From Halobacteriales archaeon QS_6_64_34 (GTDB lineage Archaea; Halobacteriota; Halobacteria; Halobacteriales; Haloarculaceae): a stretch of 64,000 bases of DNA. The stretch covers positions 159,437 through 223,436 of the forward strand of contig PXRT01000010.1 in assembly GCA_003020925.1 (NCBI GenBank), written 5' to 3'. This document shows, piece after piece, positions 23,749 through 33,624 of this stretch; the first letter of the stretch is position 1; each line of letters begins with the position of its first letter. A program made the translations under genes and the position numbers. The notes under the pieces are model-generated. The model had not been told where the DNA came from and made no database searches. It saw nothing but the letters and a program-made list of their open reading frames with translations.

Positions 23749-24528
23749 CTACTCCCGCTGATAGTAGATGAGGCCTGTGATGACGACAATGAGACTGCCA
23801 ATCACAACCAGTGGCACCAGATACAGTGACCCCGGTTCGGTCGCAGTCGCGTCCGTCGTCGTGACTGTCGTCGACGGAGACTGGGTGGAGACATCATCGG
23901 GGGTCTCCGACGCAGCGGCCGTCTCGGTCGATGTCGTCGCCGTCTCAGTCGGAGTTGCCGTAGGCGTCCCGTCGCCGTCATCCTCGCTGTCATCACCGCT
24001 ATCGTCGTCAGTGCCGTCGTTGCCCCCCGTATTGCCGTCGTCCGTCTGCCCTTCCACGGTGAGGACACGACCGTCCGTACCGGTGACCGAGTAGGAACTG
24101 CCGTTCTCGTCGCCCAGCGCGGCGACACGCACCGAGAGCCCGACAGTCCCCGGATTCTCCGCGCGGACGGTCACCGTCGCGAGTTCGACCGGCCCGCTCT
24201 GGAGCGTATCCATCCCAGTCGCCGCCAGCCGGACTGAGTCGCCGCCCTCCGGTTGGCTGGCGTACGCTGGACTATCGGCGTACGTGACGCTCTCAATCGT
24301 CGCGACGCTGCTGTCGTTTACCGACACCGTGGCGTTGAACGAGCCGACGCCACCGCTCGCCTCCGCCACCACCACCTCGTACTCGACAGTCGCTCCCGGG
24401 TCGACACTATCTTCGGCCGGCGAGAGCCGCACCTCAGTCGTCCCTGCCCCGGAGACGACGAGAGCGCTCGCCAGCAGTGTAACGCAAACCAATCCCACCC
24501 CGATACTGCGCGGTACGTGCTTGGCCAT
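23749..24528 (-). CDS. Membrane-anchored exported protein with cohesin-like domain
   Basis: 259 residues. A signal peptide ([20 protein letters not shown]) leads to a beta-rich domain at about residues 33-160 with the cohesin-type opening [19 protein letters not shown] and closing segment [12 protein letters not shown]. Next come about 70 residues of Asp/Thr/Ser/Glu-rich linker and a C-terminal helix ([20 protein letters not shown]) ending in QRE, so the domain should be displayed outside the cell. The gene is divergent from the giant toxin-like gene, whose product has a dockerin-like module. Cohesins bind dockerins, so the two may be partners. The cohesin call rests on pattern and context. 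Confidence 0.6.
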   Translation of the reverse strand: MAKHVPRSIGVGLVCVTLLASALVVSGAGTTEVRLSPAEDSVDPGATVEYEVVVAEASGGVGSFNATVSVNDSSVATIESVTYADSPAYASQPEGGDSVRLAATGMDTLQSGPVELATVTVRAENPGTVGLSVRVAALGDENGSSYSVTGTDGRVLTVEGQTDDGNTGGNDGTDDDSGDDSEDDGDGTPTATPTETATTSTETAAASETPDDVSTQSPSTTVTTTDATATEPGSLYLVPLVVIGSLIVVITGLIYYQRE

Positions 24529-24598
24529 GTCGTTAGAACCGTATCAGGAAGTATTAAATACTATCGAATTTTTAGAAAAAATAATAGCTGAGTCTGTA
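24529..24598. promoter_or_regulatory. Divergent promoter of the cohesin-like and giant toxin-like genes
   Basis: 70 very AT-rich bases separate the two starts. A TTTTTAGAAAA box (around 24,569-24,579) is placed for the giant gene, and ATTAAATAC-type sequence serves the other direction. Shared control would fit a functional pair. Confidence 0.5.
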
Positions 24599-27500
24599 AT
24601 GTCGGTGGCACGCACTACTAATCGTGGGGGTGTCGAACTCGTAAGCGAGCAAGTACGTCCGTTGCTGGCAGTCGTGTTGACTGTATTGCTCGTCACCAGT
24701 CCGGTCGCAGCAGCCATTCAAGTTGGCGCGCTCTTTCAGGCCGGCAACGCGGGCAACACCGGAACCGGTGCGGGTAACACCGGTGCCGGTACCGGTGCGG
24801 GCAATACGGCCGTAACACCCGACCCAGTCGTCGGCTCTGCCACGCCGACCGACCCGAACGGCGACGGTCGCTTCGAAGACGTTAACGGTGACGGAAGCTT
24901 CGACGTCGTCGACAGCCAGGCGCTACTCTCTCATCTCGCGAACGCATCTGTACAGAACGACACTGCAAGCTTCGACTTCACTGGCGACGGGCAAGTCACC
25001 GTCAGCGACGGCCAGTGGCTCTACGTCCAGGCCGTCGATCCGAGCAAGACAGACCCCGACGGCGACGGGCTGAACAACACCCAAGAGGTCGCCCTCGGGA
25101 CGAACGCCTTCGACAACGACACCGATAGCGACGGCATCGACGACTGGACCGAGACCGACGGCGGCTCGGTAGTCGATACGGACGACAACGACGTCACAGA
25201 CGCGCGCGACGCCGACAGCGACGGCGACCGCATCCCCGACCTCCGAGAGGGCACTGTCGATACTGACGGCGACGACACGCCCGACTACCGCGACGACGAC
25301 GACGACGGCGACGGCATCGACACGCACACCGAAGCGCTCGATGGCCAAAACTACAGTCACAACGTCGACTTCGACACCGAGTTCAACTGGCTCGACACCG
25401 ACGCCGACGCCGACGGCACCCCGGACGGCGTCGAGGGCACGAACGACAGCGATAACGACGGGATGCCCGACTACCTCGACAACGATATCGACAACGACGG
25501 ACTCCCCGATAGCTACGAGCGCAACGTCACGGGGACCGACCTTGCTAACAACGACAGCGAGTCCCGGTTGACGGACTACACGGAAGCTGGCAACGACGTC
25601 ATCGACGGGATGGAGGACTTCGACCTGGACACGCTCGGGAACTACAGGGAGTACACCATCGGCACTGACCCTTACGAGAGCGACACGGACGGCGACGGAC
25701 TCGGAGACGGGTTCGAGGCCCGTAACGAGCAGTTCGACCCGCTCGATAACGACACGGACAGTGACGGGACGAACGACGCCGCGGGCGACCTCGACGGCGA
25801 CGGACTGACCAACGGCGAGGAGGCCCGACGCGGGACCCTGGTGGACCGCGAAGACACCGACGGCGATTCGCTGACTGACAGCCGCGAGGTCGACCTGGGC
25901 ACGGACCCGACGCTGCCGGACACGGACGCCGACGGGCTCGACGACGACGACGAAGAACTCCAACTCGGGACCGACCCACTGGACAACGATACGGACAGCG
26001 ACGGCGTCCTCGACGGCAACGAGACCTTCGAGACATCGATGGAGAGCGAGTCGACCGGCGCGAGCGTGACGCTGCGGACGAACGGGTCGGGCGCCAACGT
26101 CACGATGGAGGCCAAACCAGAGTTCTTCGAGAACACGTCGGCCAGCGCCGGCCCGACGATTCGACTCGAGAACCGCACGGCCTTCGAGAACGCTACAGTC
26201 GAACTACCGGTCGACGCCTCGGTCTCCGAATCCGAGCACGAGAACCTCTCTATCTACACATGGAACGGCTCTTCAGCGGATACCTGGAGCAAGGTTGAGA
26301 CGACCATCGAGAACGGCACGGCGAAAGCCACTGTCGAGCACTTCTCGTATTTTACGGTTCTGGACACCGACGAGTGGGTCAGCGCGACCAACCTCGACAT
26401 CGGCGACCCCATCGACCTCAACGCCACCGACTCGTTCCAGTGCCGGAACGCCTGTAACCTGACGGGCAACTCGACCGTCGTGCTGGGCGGGGAACCCACA
26501 ACGCGTAAAATAACCGTCGAACAGGGGAGTGATACCTACGAGGTGGTCCCCCTGAGTAACGGGCAGACCATCGAGAACTTCTACGACTACGGGGACGCCG
26601 AAATCAACTCCCCGCTTCCGGTCGCGAAAAGCGACACCAGCCGGCTGTTCTTCTGGTCCGGACCGAACGGACTGAGTCTGGTTATGGTGCAGGACAAACC
26701 GCGAGACGGGTCCGGCGCCGCCGTCTCGTTCGAATTCTACGGCCTCCCGGTCGGTAACGGGAGCTGGACGCTCAAAGATGACCCCGGCGACAACTACGGG
26801 ACGACGCCAGATTGGGCCTGGACCGCCGACAACACGGACGGCGGCGCATTCCGTGGTGGACTGACCAACGCGACGTTCACCATCACGCCGAAGTTCAACG
26901 ACGAGGCGGCGAAAAGCCCGCTCACGCCGGGCCAGCTCACCGACTGGGAGATTCTCTCCGGTCGCGCGACCGACCCGAAAAACGAGTCGCTCGCTCTCGA
27001 CCAGAACATCACAATCAGTGTCCCGGGCGACCCCGACGAGAACTCCTCCAGCAACGTAAGCGGTGACACGGGGTCCGCCAACGTCACGTACGAACTGAGC
27101 GGTGGCACGGACGACCTCGCCATCGTCTACCAGACCGAACAGACGAACGTCAATCCGGCAGCGAACGTCAAGGTGACGGGCACGAGCGGGACCACTGTCT
27201 CGAAAGACCTCTCCATCGGGACCGTCGGCACCGTCCAGACGGTCGTCAACGTCTCGACGCTCGCAGAGGGGCCTGCGAACATCAGTCTCTCCGCTGACGG
27301 TATCAACATGCGTGCGGAGGTCGTTCCACGGGAGACCTTCGACAGCGACGGTGACGGCATCCGCGACACCGTCGAAAACCAGACCTGGACGCTGCCGACC
27401 AGTTCGGCGAGTACGTTCTCGACGGACCCGTACGACGCCGACACCGACGGCGACGGCATTCCCGACGGTGAGGAGGTCATCTACCAGACCGAAGCCGACA

Positions 27501-30184
27501 ATGGGACGGTCACGACGAGCATTGCGGTCGCCAACTCTGACCCGACCGAGGTCAACAGCGACGGGGACGAACTCACCGACCCAGAGGAGAACCGCGGGTG
27601 GAACACCTACCTCGCGCGCTCCACTTCGACGGCCGAACAGTTCGTCAGCGCCCGCCAGAACGGTGGGAACGCGCGGAGCGTCCTCTGGGAGCAGAACGTC
27701 AGTTCGGACCCGCTCTCGACCGACACCGACGGCGACCTGCTGGACGACCACGAGGAGCGCCGCCTCGGAACCAGCCCGACAGTCGCCGACTCCGACAACG
27801 ACGGTAGCGACGACAACTACGAGGACTCGTTCGGCTACGACCCCACCATCCACGACCACAAAGCGCCGCTCATCGAACCACTGGATGTCAGCGCCAACAA
27901 CGCCCAGCGCACCAGTTACTCCGTCATGGTCTCCGTCACTGACCAGAGCGGTGTCTCCCGAATCGAGTTCTACAAGGCCGGAAGCTCGCAGTGGTCCGAC
28001 TTGGGCAATGGTGCGGAGACGATAACCTTCGGCGCCAGCATCGAGGTCGAGCGGGACGCGCTGGACGCCATTTTCACCGGCGCGGCCGGCTTCTTCACGC
28101 CGGTGACCGTCGACGCCAGAGCCACGGATGTCCACGGTAACAGCAAGCGCAAGGAACTCAGCGGGCCGGACACGTTTGGGCAGGCGGCCGACTCGTACGC
28201 CAGCTTCCCGGCCAGTCCCGGCAAGGGCGGCTTCGTCGCCTGGATGGGCTTTTCCTCGGGCGCGTCGACAGTGGTCGGTGAGAGCGTCGCGGGCATCGCC
28301 GAGATGGTCAGCGACCCCGTCGGCTACGCGAGCCAGATGGCTCAGCTGGCGACTACCATCTACAACAATCGCGCGATACTGACCAAGCTCCCGGCGATGA
28401 TGGCCCGCCAGCTCCGCGAGCAACACGAGACGCGGAACCCGTTCGACCCCCACGAGCAGTACTACGAGGAGTTCGGCGGCGGCTGGTCGTTGGGCTACAC
28501 GACCGGGACCGTCGCGCCAGCGTTCCTCTCGGGCGGGTCGAGCGTCCTCCAGAAGGGACTGAGTAGCTCCTCGAAACTCAGACGGCTGGTCGACGCGGCC
28601 GACTCGGCGACGCCCGACCGGGTGCCAAACGGCGTCAAACCGACGGCGCTGCGACGGGCCGGGAAAGTCGACAACGCGGTGCCGGACGCCGACGTGCCGA
28701 CCGGGCGCATGAGCGCGAAGCTCGACGACATGCCCGGGCCACGCCGCCAGCAGGTCACCGAGCAGTTCGACCGCCTCGACAGCGACGGGTCGGACTATCT
28801 GGGCAACACCGACATCGACGATGCGTCGCTTAAGGCCGCTGACCTCTTCGAGAACACCGGGCCGAAGGGCCGCCGCGCGCTGAACGACCTCGCCGACGGC
28901 AACCGTGACGCCGCTGACGTGCTCATCCGGATGGACGACGCTGCCACTCAGCGGCGGTTTACCAGAGCATACGAGAGCGATTCGGTCGACAGCGACGAAC
29001 TCGGGGCTGCACTCAAGCGGTACGATAAGCTAGATTCGGACGGGAAGGACGAGTTCGACGACCTGCTGGCACGCAACGGGGACGACGCAGCCGAATTCGC
29101 GGCCCGCACGGATTCGGACACGTTTGACTCGGTCGTCTCACCATGCGGGGCCAGGGGTGCACCATCGCTCGGTGAGGCAGGGGTACTCAAGTCTGACCGG
29201 TACTACTCGGTCGAAGCCAAACCGTCGGCCCTCGCTAAGAGCAGTGGAAGCTGTCCCAATCTTCCCGATGATGTTGAAAATGACCTACAGGATGCCTTGG
29301 TGGATGTCGACGAGGACTTGGACGCGGAGGAGATAGACGATGTCCGGCGGTCGATAGATGATCTAGACAGGGATACGCAAGATTCCGCTACTAATCTCAT
29401 CGAGAGTGAAGGCGCTGACGGCATCTCCGTCACAAATGATGTGGCGGACCTCAGTGATGGCAGTGATAGTGTTCTCACTGACAGTGAGGCCGATGAACTT
29501 GTGTCTGCTTACGATAGCTACACTCGATATGACACTCAAAACCGGGATGTGAGCGATATTCAGGGAGATATCAATCAGCTTGCAGCGAAAGGAGACGACT
29601 CAGCGGATGCTGTTGAGGGCCTGGATGATGCTATCGATCAGGGGCTCAACAGCGATTCAGGTATGAAGGGACTTGATGGTGAGGCCGAAACAGCAGCTAA
29701 TCGGCTCGATGAAGGTGTCGATAGAGAAGATATTACTATGGACTCGGATCTCAGTGAGAGTGACATAGATGACGATATTGTTAAGCGAAGTGATATCGAC
29801 GATAGTGATCTCAAAGATTTGGATGCAAGTAGCAACTCAGATAGCGACATAGACGTGGATGTTGACGGTGGAGAAGCCATCGAAGTGAAAAACCGAGATT
29901 ATAGTAATCTCGGCGGATTCTTGCTCGATAGTGACCTTCATAGTCTCCGTAAAAAACTGAATACGTTCGCAGCGAGCGGTGAGGATGAAATTGTCATCGT
30001 TACGGCCCGCGATCCGGACGCAGTATTCCCTGAGGATGTTCGGGATAAGTTTACTGGAGAGCTGTCAGACGTTGAGAAACTGTCTGACATGGAGGCACTG
30101 ATAGAAAACAACTTCCAGGGCGTTACGATAGATGGCTCCAAAGGCGTTGAAGTTACCTTCGAGCAACTTGATAGTGCCAAGTAA
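24599..30184 (+). CDS. Giant secreted polymorphic-toxin-like protein with dockerin-like module and nuclease tip
   Basis: 1861 residues starting at ATG 24599, which gives a Sec signal peptide ([20 protein letters not shown]). Visible order: Gly/Asn/Thr linker; two F-hand Ca motifs at about 82-145 ([34 protein letters not shown]), as in type I dockerins; 14 thrombospondin-3-like Asp repeats (about 150-477); beta-rich region (477-910); five more Asp repeats (914-1087); Ig-like part; hydrophobic helical part (1204-1310); pre-toxin region (1320-1510). After SPCGARG (near 1515) codon use turns AT-richer. The tip has [10 protein letters not shown] with E1762-x-K1764, a PD-(D/E)XK-type motif. The immunity candidate overlaps its stop by one base. 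Nuclease activity is inferred. Confidence 0.75.
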   Translation: MSVARTTNRGGVELVSEQVRPLLAVVLTVLLVTSPVAAAIQVGALFQAGNAGNTGTGAGNTGAGTGAGNTAVTPDPVVGSATPTDPNGDGRFEDVNGDGSFDVVDSQALLSHLANASVQNDTASFDFTGDGQVTVSDGQWLYVQAVDPSKTDPDGDGLNNTQEVALGTNAFDNDTDSDGIDDWTETDGGSVVDTDDNDVTDARDADSDGDRIPDLREGTVDTDGDDTPDYRDDDDDGDGIDTHTEALDGQNYSHNVDFDTEFNWLDTDADADGTPDGVEGTNDSDNDGMPDYLDNDIDNDGLPDSYERNVTGTDLANNDSESRLTDYTEAGNDVIDGMEDFDLDTLGNYREYTIGTDPYESDTDGDGLGDGFEARNEQFDPLDNDTDSDGTNDAAGDLDGDGLTNGEEARRGTLVDREDTDGDSLTDSREVDLGTDPTLPDTDADGLDDDDEELQLGTDPLDNDTDSDGVLDGNETFETSMESESTGASVTLRTNGSGANVTMEAKPEFFENTSASAGPTIRLENRTAFENATVELPVDASVSESEHENLSIYTWNGSSADTWSKVETTIENGTAKATVEHFSYFTVLDTDEWVSATNLDIGDPIDLNATDSFQCRNACNLTGNSTVVLGGEPTTRKITVEQGSDTYEVVPLSNGQTIENFYDYGDAEINSPLPVAKSDTSRLFFWSGPNGLSLVMVQDKPRDGSGAAVSFEFYGLPVGNGSWTLKDDPGDNYGTTPDWAWTADNTDGGAFRGGLTNATFTITPKFNDEAAKSPLTPGQLTDWEILSGRATDPKNESLALDQNITISVPGDPDENSSSNVSGDTGSANVTYELSGGTDDLAIVYQTEQTNVNPAANVKVTGTSGTTVSKDLSIGTVGTVQTVVNVSTLAEGPANISLSADGINMRAEVVPRETFDSDGDGIRDTVENQTWTLPTSSASTFSTDPYDADTDGDGIPDGEEVIYQTEADNGTVTTSIAVANSDPTEVNSDGDELTDPEENRGWNTYLARSTSTAEQFVSARQNGGNARSVLWEQNVSSDPLSTDTDGDLLDDHEERRLGTSPTVADSDNDGSDDNYEDSFGYDPTIHDHKAPLIEPLDVSANNAQRTSYSVMVSVTDQSGVSRIEFYKAGSSQWSDLGNGAETITFGASIEVERDALDAIFTGAAGFFTPVTVDARATDVHGNSKRKELSGPDTFGQAADSYASFPASPGKGGFVAWMGFSSGASTVVGESVAGIAEMVSDPVGYASQMAQLATTIYNNRAILTKLPAMMARQLREQHETRNPFDPHEQYYEEFGGGWSLGYTTGTVAPAFLSGGSSVLQKGLSSSSKLRRLVDAADSATPDRVPNGVKPTALRRAGKVDNAVPDADVPTGRMSAKLDDMPGPRRQQVTEQFDRLDSDGSDYLGNTDIDDASLKAADLFENTGPKGRRALNDLADGNRDAADVLIRMDDAATQRRFTRAYESDSVDSDELGAALKRYDKLDSDGKDEFDDLLARNGDDAAEFAARTDSDTFDSVVSPCGARGAPSLGEAGVLKSDRYYSVEAKPSALAKSSGSCPNLPDDVENDLQDALVDVDEDLDAEEIDDVRRSIDDLDRDTQDSATNLIESEGADGISVTNDVADLSDGSDSVLTDSEADELVSAYDSYTRYDTQNRDVSDIQGDINQLAAKGDDSADAVEGLDDAIDQGLNSDSGMKGLDGEAETAANRLDEGVDREDITMDSDLSESDIDDDIVKRSDIDDSDLKDLDASSNSDSDIDVDVDGGEAIEVKNRDYSNLGGFLLDSDLHSLRKKLNTFAASGEDEIVIVTARDPDAVFPEDVRDKFTGELSDVEKLSDMEALIENNFQGVTIDGSKGVEVTFEQLDSAK
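28520..28652 (+). repeat. Pre-toxin repeat copied at 33,047-33,179
   Basis: 133 bases match 33,047-33,179 with about six differences by eye. The copy at the other end is fused to an immunity-gene tail. A more diverged form of the same stretch begins the silent cassette near 31,477. Confidence 0.75.
28880..29003 (+). repeat. Pre-toxin repeat copied at 31,807-31,930
   Basis: 124 bases match 31,807-31,930 in the silent cassette with seven differences, while the flanking parts are less alike. It encodes [20 protein letters not shown] in both. This would be a good crossover arm for cassette exchange. Confidence 0.8.
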
Positions 30185-31395
30185 TGGAAGGGATAGCTGA
30201 CGCGTCGTTCCTATTCACCGAAGCGCCCCCAGGGGAGCAGTTAGTTGATGAGACGCTCGCTGTCTGTGCTGACATCGGATTGAGTGCTGTCGGTGACTCA
30301 CATGTTGATTCCAGAGACGCCACCATTGAGTTCGACGATGCTGGGGCAGCCCGCACACGTCTCTATTGGCGTGAGGTAAAACGGCCAATTAGCCTTTCAC
30401 TCCAGTTCGATCCGGAGCCAGGTCCCGAACCCTCCCTTCGGATCGCATGTAATCCGGATTATATCACTGGAGCTGATTTTGACGGGACAAATTATACTGG
30501 TTTCACTGGCGTGTACGTCGAACTGGTACGTGATCTCTCAGTCGCACTTGAGACGATGTACGCATGTAGCAGACATGCCGATCCGCACACTAAAGCCTCG
30601 CCGGAGGAAGTCTGGCCCACAGCGCCATCGTTCAATCTTGAACGTGTCCCATGGCTCTCGGTCTTTTCTGCGTCACTGATAGAACGCCTCGGCTGGACGG
30701 ATCGCATACGTGAAACTCCAGCGTGGCGTGTCAAACCGCTTGAATCCGGCCATATACTCCTACTCAAGACGAGCGAACCATGGGAAAATGAGGGACCTGA
30801 CCACCCCGTCGACCGGTATTTATTTGATGGCGATCATACCGAAACGGACGGGGGAACCGACCGGTCAGCCTCTCTCAAAGACCCTTTCTCCCATCTCGCT
30901 GTCGGGGAGCATGGGGCCGATATATGTGTTCACCGAAACGACATAACGACGGAATTACCGAACGAAATTCTGGAACCGGTCCGTGTTCGAATCGACGAGA
31001 ACCGGGACCTGCGTCGCGTCGACTCGGGGCGCTTCCTCCGCAATGTCGTGGACCCTGAGCCGGAAGCAGAGCTATCCGTAACCAAGCGAATGCTCGCCAA
31101 CGTTCCCGATGACGCCACCGACGACGATCTCTACGTCTCGGCTCTGCTCCGAGACGTAATTCCACCGTCGTTCGTTCGACTGGACGACCCCGACGGCGAG
31201 AACATCGTGACGAAGGTTACGGAGCTAGATACGGACGTGAGCAAAATCAAACTGCTCGTGAGTCTGGGTCGCGTAGCCCAACAGGACGATTTTACTGCCG
31301 AAGACCTCAACTCGATGGAAGGTGCGCTAAACACACTCAAAGAACTTGACGACGAGGACAACATCGACCAGTATATACGAGAGCGGCTTCTGTAA
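30184..31395 (+). CDS. Candidate immunity protein of the nuclease tip
   Basis: A 403-residue cytoplasmic protein with no signal or membrane segment; its ATG shares one base with the toxin stop (TAATG). The overlap and position are those expected for the cognate immunity gene. The C-terminal ~80 residues (PPSFVRLDDPDGENIVTKVT... ending IDQYIRERLL) recur in the chimeric fragment at 33,180-33,412, so this tail is a module shared by several immunity genes of the locus. GC content is intermediate. I do not recognise a named immunity family, and it is large for one, so a second function is possible. Confidence 0.5.
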   Translation: MEGIADASFLFTEAPPGEQLVDETLAVCADIGLSAVGDSHVDSRDATIEFDDAGAARTRLYWREVKRPISLSLQFDPEPGPEPSLRIACNPDYITGADFDGTNYTGFTGVYVELVRDLSVALETMYACSRHADPHTKASPEEVWPTAPSFNLERVPWLSVFSASLIERLGWTDRIRETPAWRVKPLESGHILLLKTSEPWENEGPDHPVDRYLFDGDHTETDGGTDRSASLKDPFSHLAVGEHGADICVHRNDITTELPNEILEPVRVRIDENRDLRRVDSGRFLRNVVDPEPEAELSVTKRMLANVPDDATDDDLYVSALLRDVIPPSFVRLDDPDGENIVTKVTELDTDVSKIKLLVSLGRVAQQDDFTAEDLNSMEGALNTLKELDDEDNIDQYIRERLL

Positions 31396-31476
31396 CTTCG
31401 GTTTCTGTCGATACCCTTTTCGGATGCATTGAGTGACCGAGACCATCGCACCTGTGGCGACTTCTAGCGGCTTGAG

Positions 31477-31518
31477 CACGCTCTAGAAGGGACTGACAAG
31501 TTCCCGAAACTCAAACGG
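31477..31518 (+). pseudogene. Decayed 5' edge of the silent toxin cassette
   Basis: This stretch aligns with the pre-toxin region near 28,543 of the giant gene, but a CAG codon has become TAG (31,484-31,486) and one base is lost soon after. The cassette therefore cannot be read through from further upstream. Confidence 0.6.
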
Positions 31519-32658
31519 ATGGTCAACACCATCAACAAGGCCAAAATCCCGACCGGGACCAGCCCGAGTACCGTCCGTCAGGCCGGGAAAATCAAACGAC
31601 GGCTCCCCAATGCCAACGTCAAGACCGGCAAGATTGCCGGCAAACTCAAGGAGATGCCCGGCACCACGCGCCAACGGGTCGTCAACCAGTTCGACAGGCT
31701 CGACAGCTCCACGAAAAGCCACTTCGACGCTGTCGACCAACAGTATAATCCCGCGAGCGAAGCCACCGACCTCTTTGAGAACACCGGCCCCAGCGGGCGC
31801 CGAGCGCTGAACGACCTCACCGACAGCAACCCCGACGCCGCCGACGTGCTCATCCGGATGGACGACGCTGCCACCCAGCGGCGGTTTACCAGAGCATACG
31901 AGAGCGATTCCGTCGACAGCGACGAACTCGCGACGGCGCTCAGGCGGTACGATGAGCTGGATGCGAACGAGAAACGAACCGCTGACGCGATGGTGGCCCG
32001 CGACGGTGACGACGCCGTCTCGCTGCTTGATGAAACTGTATGCAACAGTCCGTGTAAGTCGTTCACAAAGACGTGGCACGATCTCAAGCAGACGGATGCA
32101 GTTACGCCCAACGACGCGACGACGTTCCGGAACAAGCTTCTAGATGCGAAGCGGCGGGGGACGATCAGTGACGATCGAGCGGCGGACATGCTCGGCGACA
32201 CGAAGAAACTTGCCAACGAGGACGGTATCGATGCGACTGACGTGATCAGTCGCGACAACGTGTTCTCGCGAAAGGTAATCCAGCGATACGCCGACTCCGA
32301 TTCTGCCGGTCCAGATACGCTCCGGAAGATGGACGAACTGGGGGAAGTCGATCTGCCAGATACGCAAATCGAGCGTAAATACAAACATGCTGATGACTTC
32401 GGTGTGAGCGGGAACAAGAACCCGGAGAACAAAGAACGGTTCAAAGAAGCCATCGCTGAGCACGCGGTTGACCCTGATACTGAGGTAATCGAAGGAGAGT
32501 ACAACCGATTAGAAGGTGATCAGTCAGTCACACACATTTACAATTCGAGAACCGGTAACAATGTTATTGTGAACGATGGTGAATTCCTGACTGGGTTCAA
32601 ACTGAATTCTGGCCAGCGAACGAACATCGAAAATGATGGTGTAATCGGGGGCTCATGA
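31519..32658 (+). CDS. Orphan toxin cassette with colicin D-like tRNase tip
   Basis: 379 residues, no signal peptide. The first ~150 residues repeat the pre-toxin region of the giant protein (for example [19 protein letters not shown]). After VCNSPCKSF the sequence is different and ends in a domain of about 95 residues with ERKYKHADDFGV and VTHIYNSRTGNNVIVNDGEF, the pattern of colicin D. Lys287, Lys289 and His290 fit the K-x-K-H catalytic residues of colicin D, which cleaves the anticodon loop of tRNA-Arg. With no export region it is most likely a silent donor cassette for recombination with the giant gene. An immunity-like gene overlaps the stop. Confidence 0.75.
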   Translation: MVNTINKAKIPTGTSPSTVRQAGKIKRRLPNANVKTGKIAGKLKEMPGTTRQRVVNQFDRLDSSTKSHFDAVDQQYNPASEATDLFENTGPSGRRALNDLTDSNPDAADVLIRMDDAATQRRFTRAYESDSVDSDELATALRRYDELDANEKRTADAMVARDGDDAVSLLDETVCNSPCKSFTKTWHDLKQTDAVTPNDATTFRNKLLDAKRRGTISDDRAADMLGDTKKLANEDGIDATDVISRDNVFSRKVIQRYADSDSAGPDTLRKMDELGEVDLPDTQIERKYKHADDFGVSGNKNPENKERFKEAIAEHAVDPDTEVIEGEYNRLEGDQSVTHIYNSRTGNNVIVNDGEFLTGFKLNSGQRTNIENDGVIGGS

Positions 32659-32981
32659 TGGAAAACCAGTCGACTGCGGAAAAGTACTTGCGCCTCATCC
32701 GTGCTTACACTGATGGACACAAAACAGCCTCTGAATTTATGCGCGAGTACTTGAGCGAATTCAAAGAGGAGAATATAGATAAGTCTGACGCAGAATTTGA
32801 AATATTAAATAACTTGTTTTTTGCAGCAGAGGTTTATTGCGATGATCCAGAACTACGCGGGAAACACGATATTGGAGAGCGGCAGCTGTTCAAAGAAGCA
32901 GCCTATGCCCGGAAAGAACTAAAAGAGTTACTGCAAGAGTGCGAAGGTACGGACTCAAAAGAATCTCCCGGGCAACCGTAA
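32655..32981 (+). CDS. Colicin D-type immunity protein
   Basis: 108 residues, helical and acidic, starting within the toxin stop (ATGATGG; ATG 32655 or 32658). It matches the layout of the colicin immunity family: YLRLIRAYTDGHKTASEFMR, then EILNNLFFAAEVYCDDPELR and DIGERQLFKEAAYARKELKE. Such proteins plug the catalytic cleft of the tRNase. GC content is low compared with the core genome, like the toxin tip, so the pair was probably acquired together. It is the cognate inhibitor of the tip at 31,519-32,658 by family and position. Confidence 0.75.
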   Translation: MMENQSTAEKYLRLIRAYTDGHKTASEFMREYLSEFKEENIDKSDAEFEILNNLFFAAEVYCDDPELRGKHDIGERQLFKEAAYARKELKELLQECEGTDSKESPGQP

Positions 32982-33046
32982 TCTTTACTGGCACGTTCTA
33001 ACCGGTCGTATTTAACAGTGATTGCGACTGAGAAACAGAAAGCTCC

Positions 33047-33412
33047 GCCTTTCCCTCCGGCGGGTCGAGTGTCCTCCAGAAGGGACTGAGTAGCTCCTCG
33101 AAACTCAGACGGCTGGTCGACGCCGCCGACTCGGCGACGCCCGACCGGGTGCCAAACGGCGTCAAACCGACGGCGCTGCTCCACGGCGCGGTCCCGCCGT
33201 CGTTCGTCCGCCTGGATAAACCCGATGGCGAGAACGTCGTCTCTCGCGTGCTCGAATTGAATATCGAGACGAGCAAAGTCGGATTACTGGTCTCGCTCGG
33301 CGAGGCAGCACGGCACGGCGAGGGGCTGGATACCCGGACTATCGAGTCTGCGCTCGACAACCTCGCCGACCCCGAGGTCGTCGACGCGTACATCCGGGAG
33401 AACCTGCTGTAG
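33047..33412 (+). pseudogene. Chimeric scar: pre-toxin fragment fused in frame to an immunity tail
   Basis: 33,047-33,179 is a near copy of the giant gene (28,520-28,652; [20 protein letters not shown]). Directly after KPTAL the frame becomes LHGAVPPSFVRLDKPDGENV and ends VVDAYIRENLL, homologous to the C-terminal part of the immunity candidate at 30,184-31,395. There is no internal stop, but an in-frame TGA lies just upstream. It looks like the result of a deletion that removed one whole toxin tip and most of its immunity gene. A GTG at 33,149 could still start an 87-residue peptide. Confidence 0.7.
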
Positions 33413-33624
33413 CCTGTGGTTAGACGGGAGCGACGGCCACTGCTCTTGACGGGGGCGAACGCGTCGTAGCGACGAGCGACCTGGACTTCGAGCTCAGTGA
33501 CGAGTCGCGTGAGAGAGTGACGGCTGCAGTCAGCGACCTCTTCTCAGCCAGGAGGGGTGCGACCTGCGTTTCCTGCGTCCCGCGAAGGGAAAGCTATAGC
33601 AACGTCGGTCTCGGACCCACTACC
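33413..33624 (+). other. Gap before leuS with a short coding remnant
   Basis: Between 33,428 and 33,545 the plus strand reads [20 protein letters not shown] and [20 protein letters not shown], an acidic helical tail without a start. It may be the end of another deleted cassette or of an unrelated gene. A TATA-like AGCTATAGC near 33,592 precedes leuS by about 30 bases. Confidence 0.35.

Noticed and set aside
25000..26030. Tandem aspartate codons taken for a CRISPR-like or DNA repeat array
   Set aside because: The periodicity is at the protein level (calcium-type D-x-D-x-D-G repeats) with varying spacing and DNA; no conserved direct repeat with spacers. I found no CRISPR array in the window.
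26273..28453. 726-codon open frame opposite the giant toxin gene
   Set aside because: Asp-rich repeats on one strand give Val-rich open frames on the other. No start signal or domain is visible.
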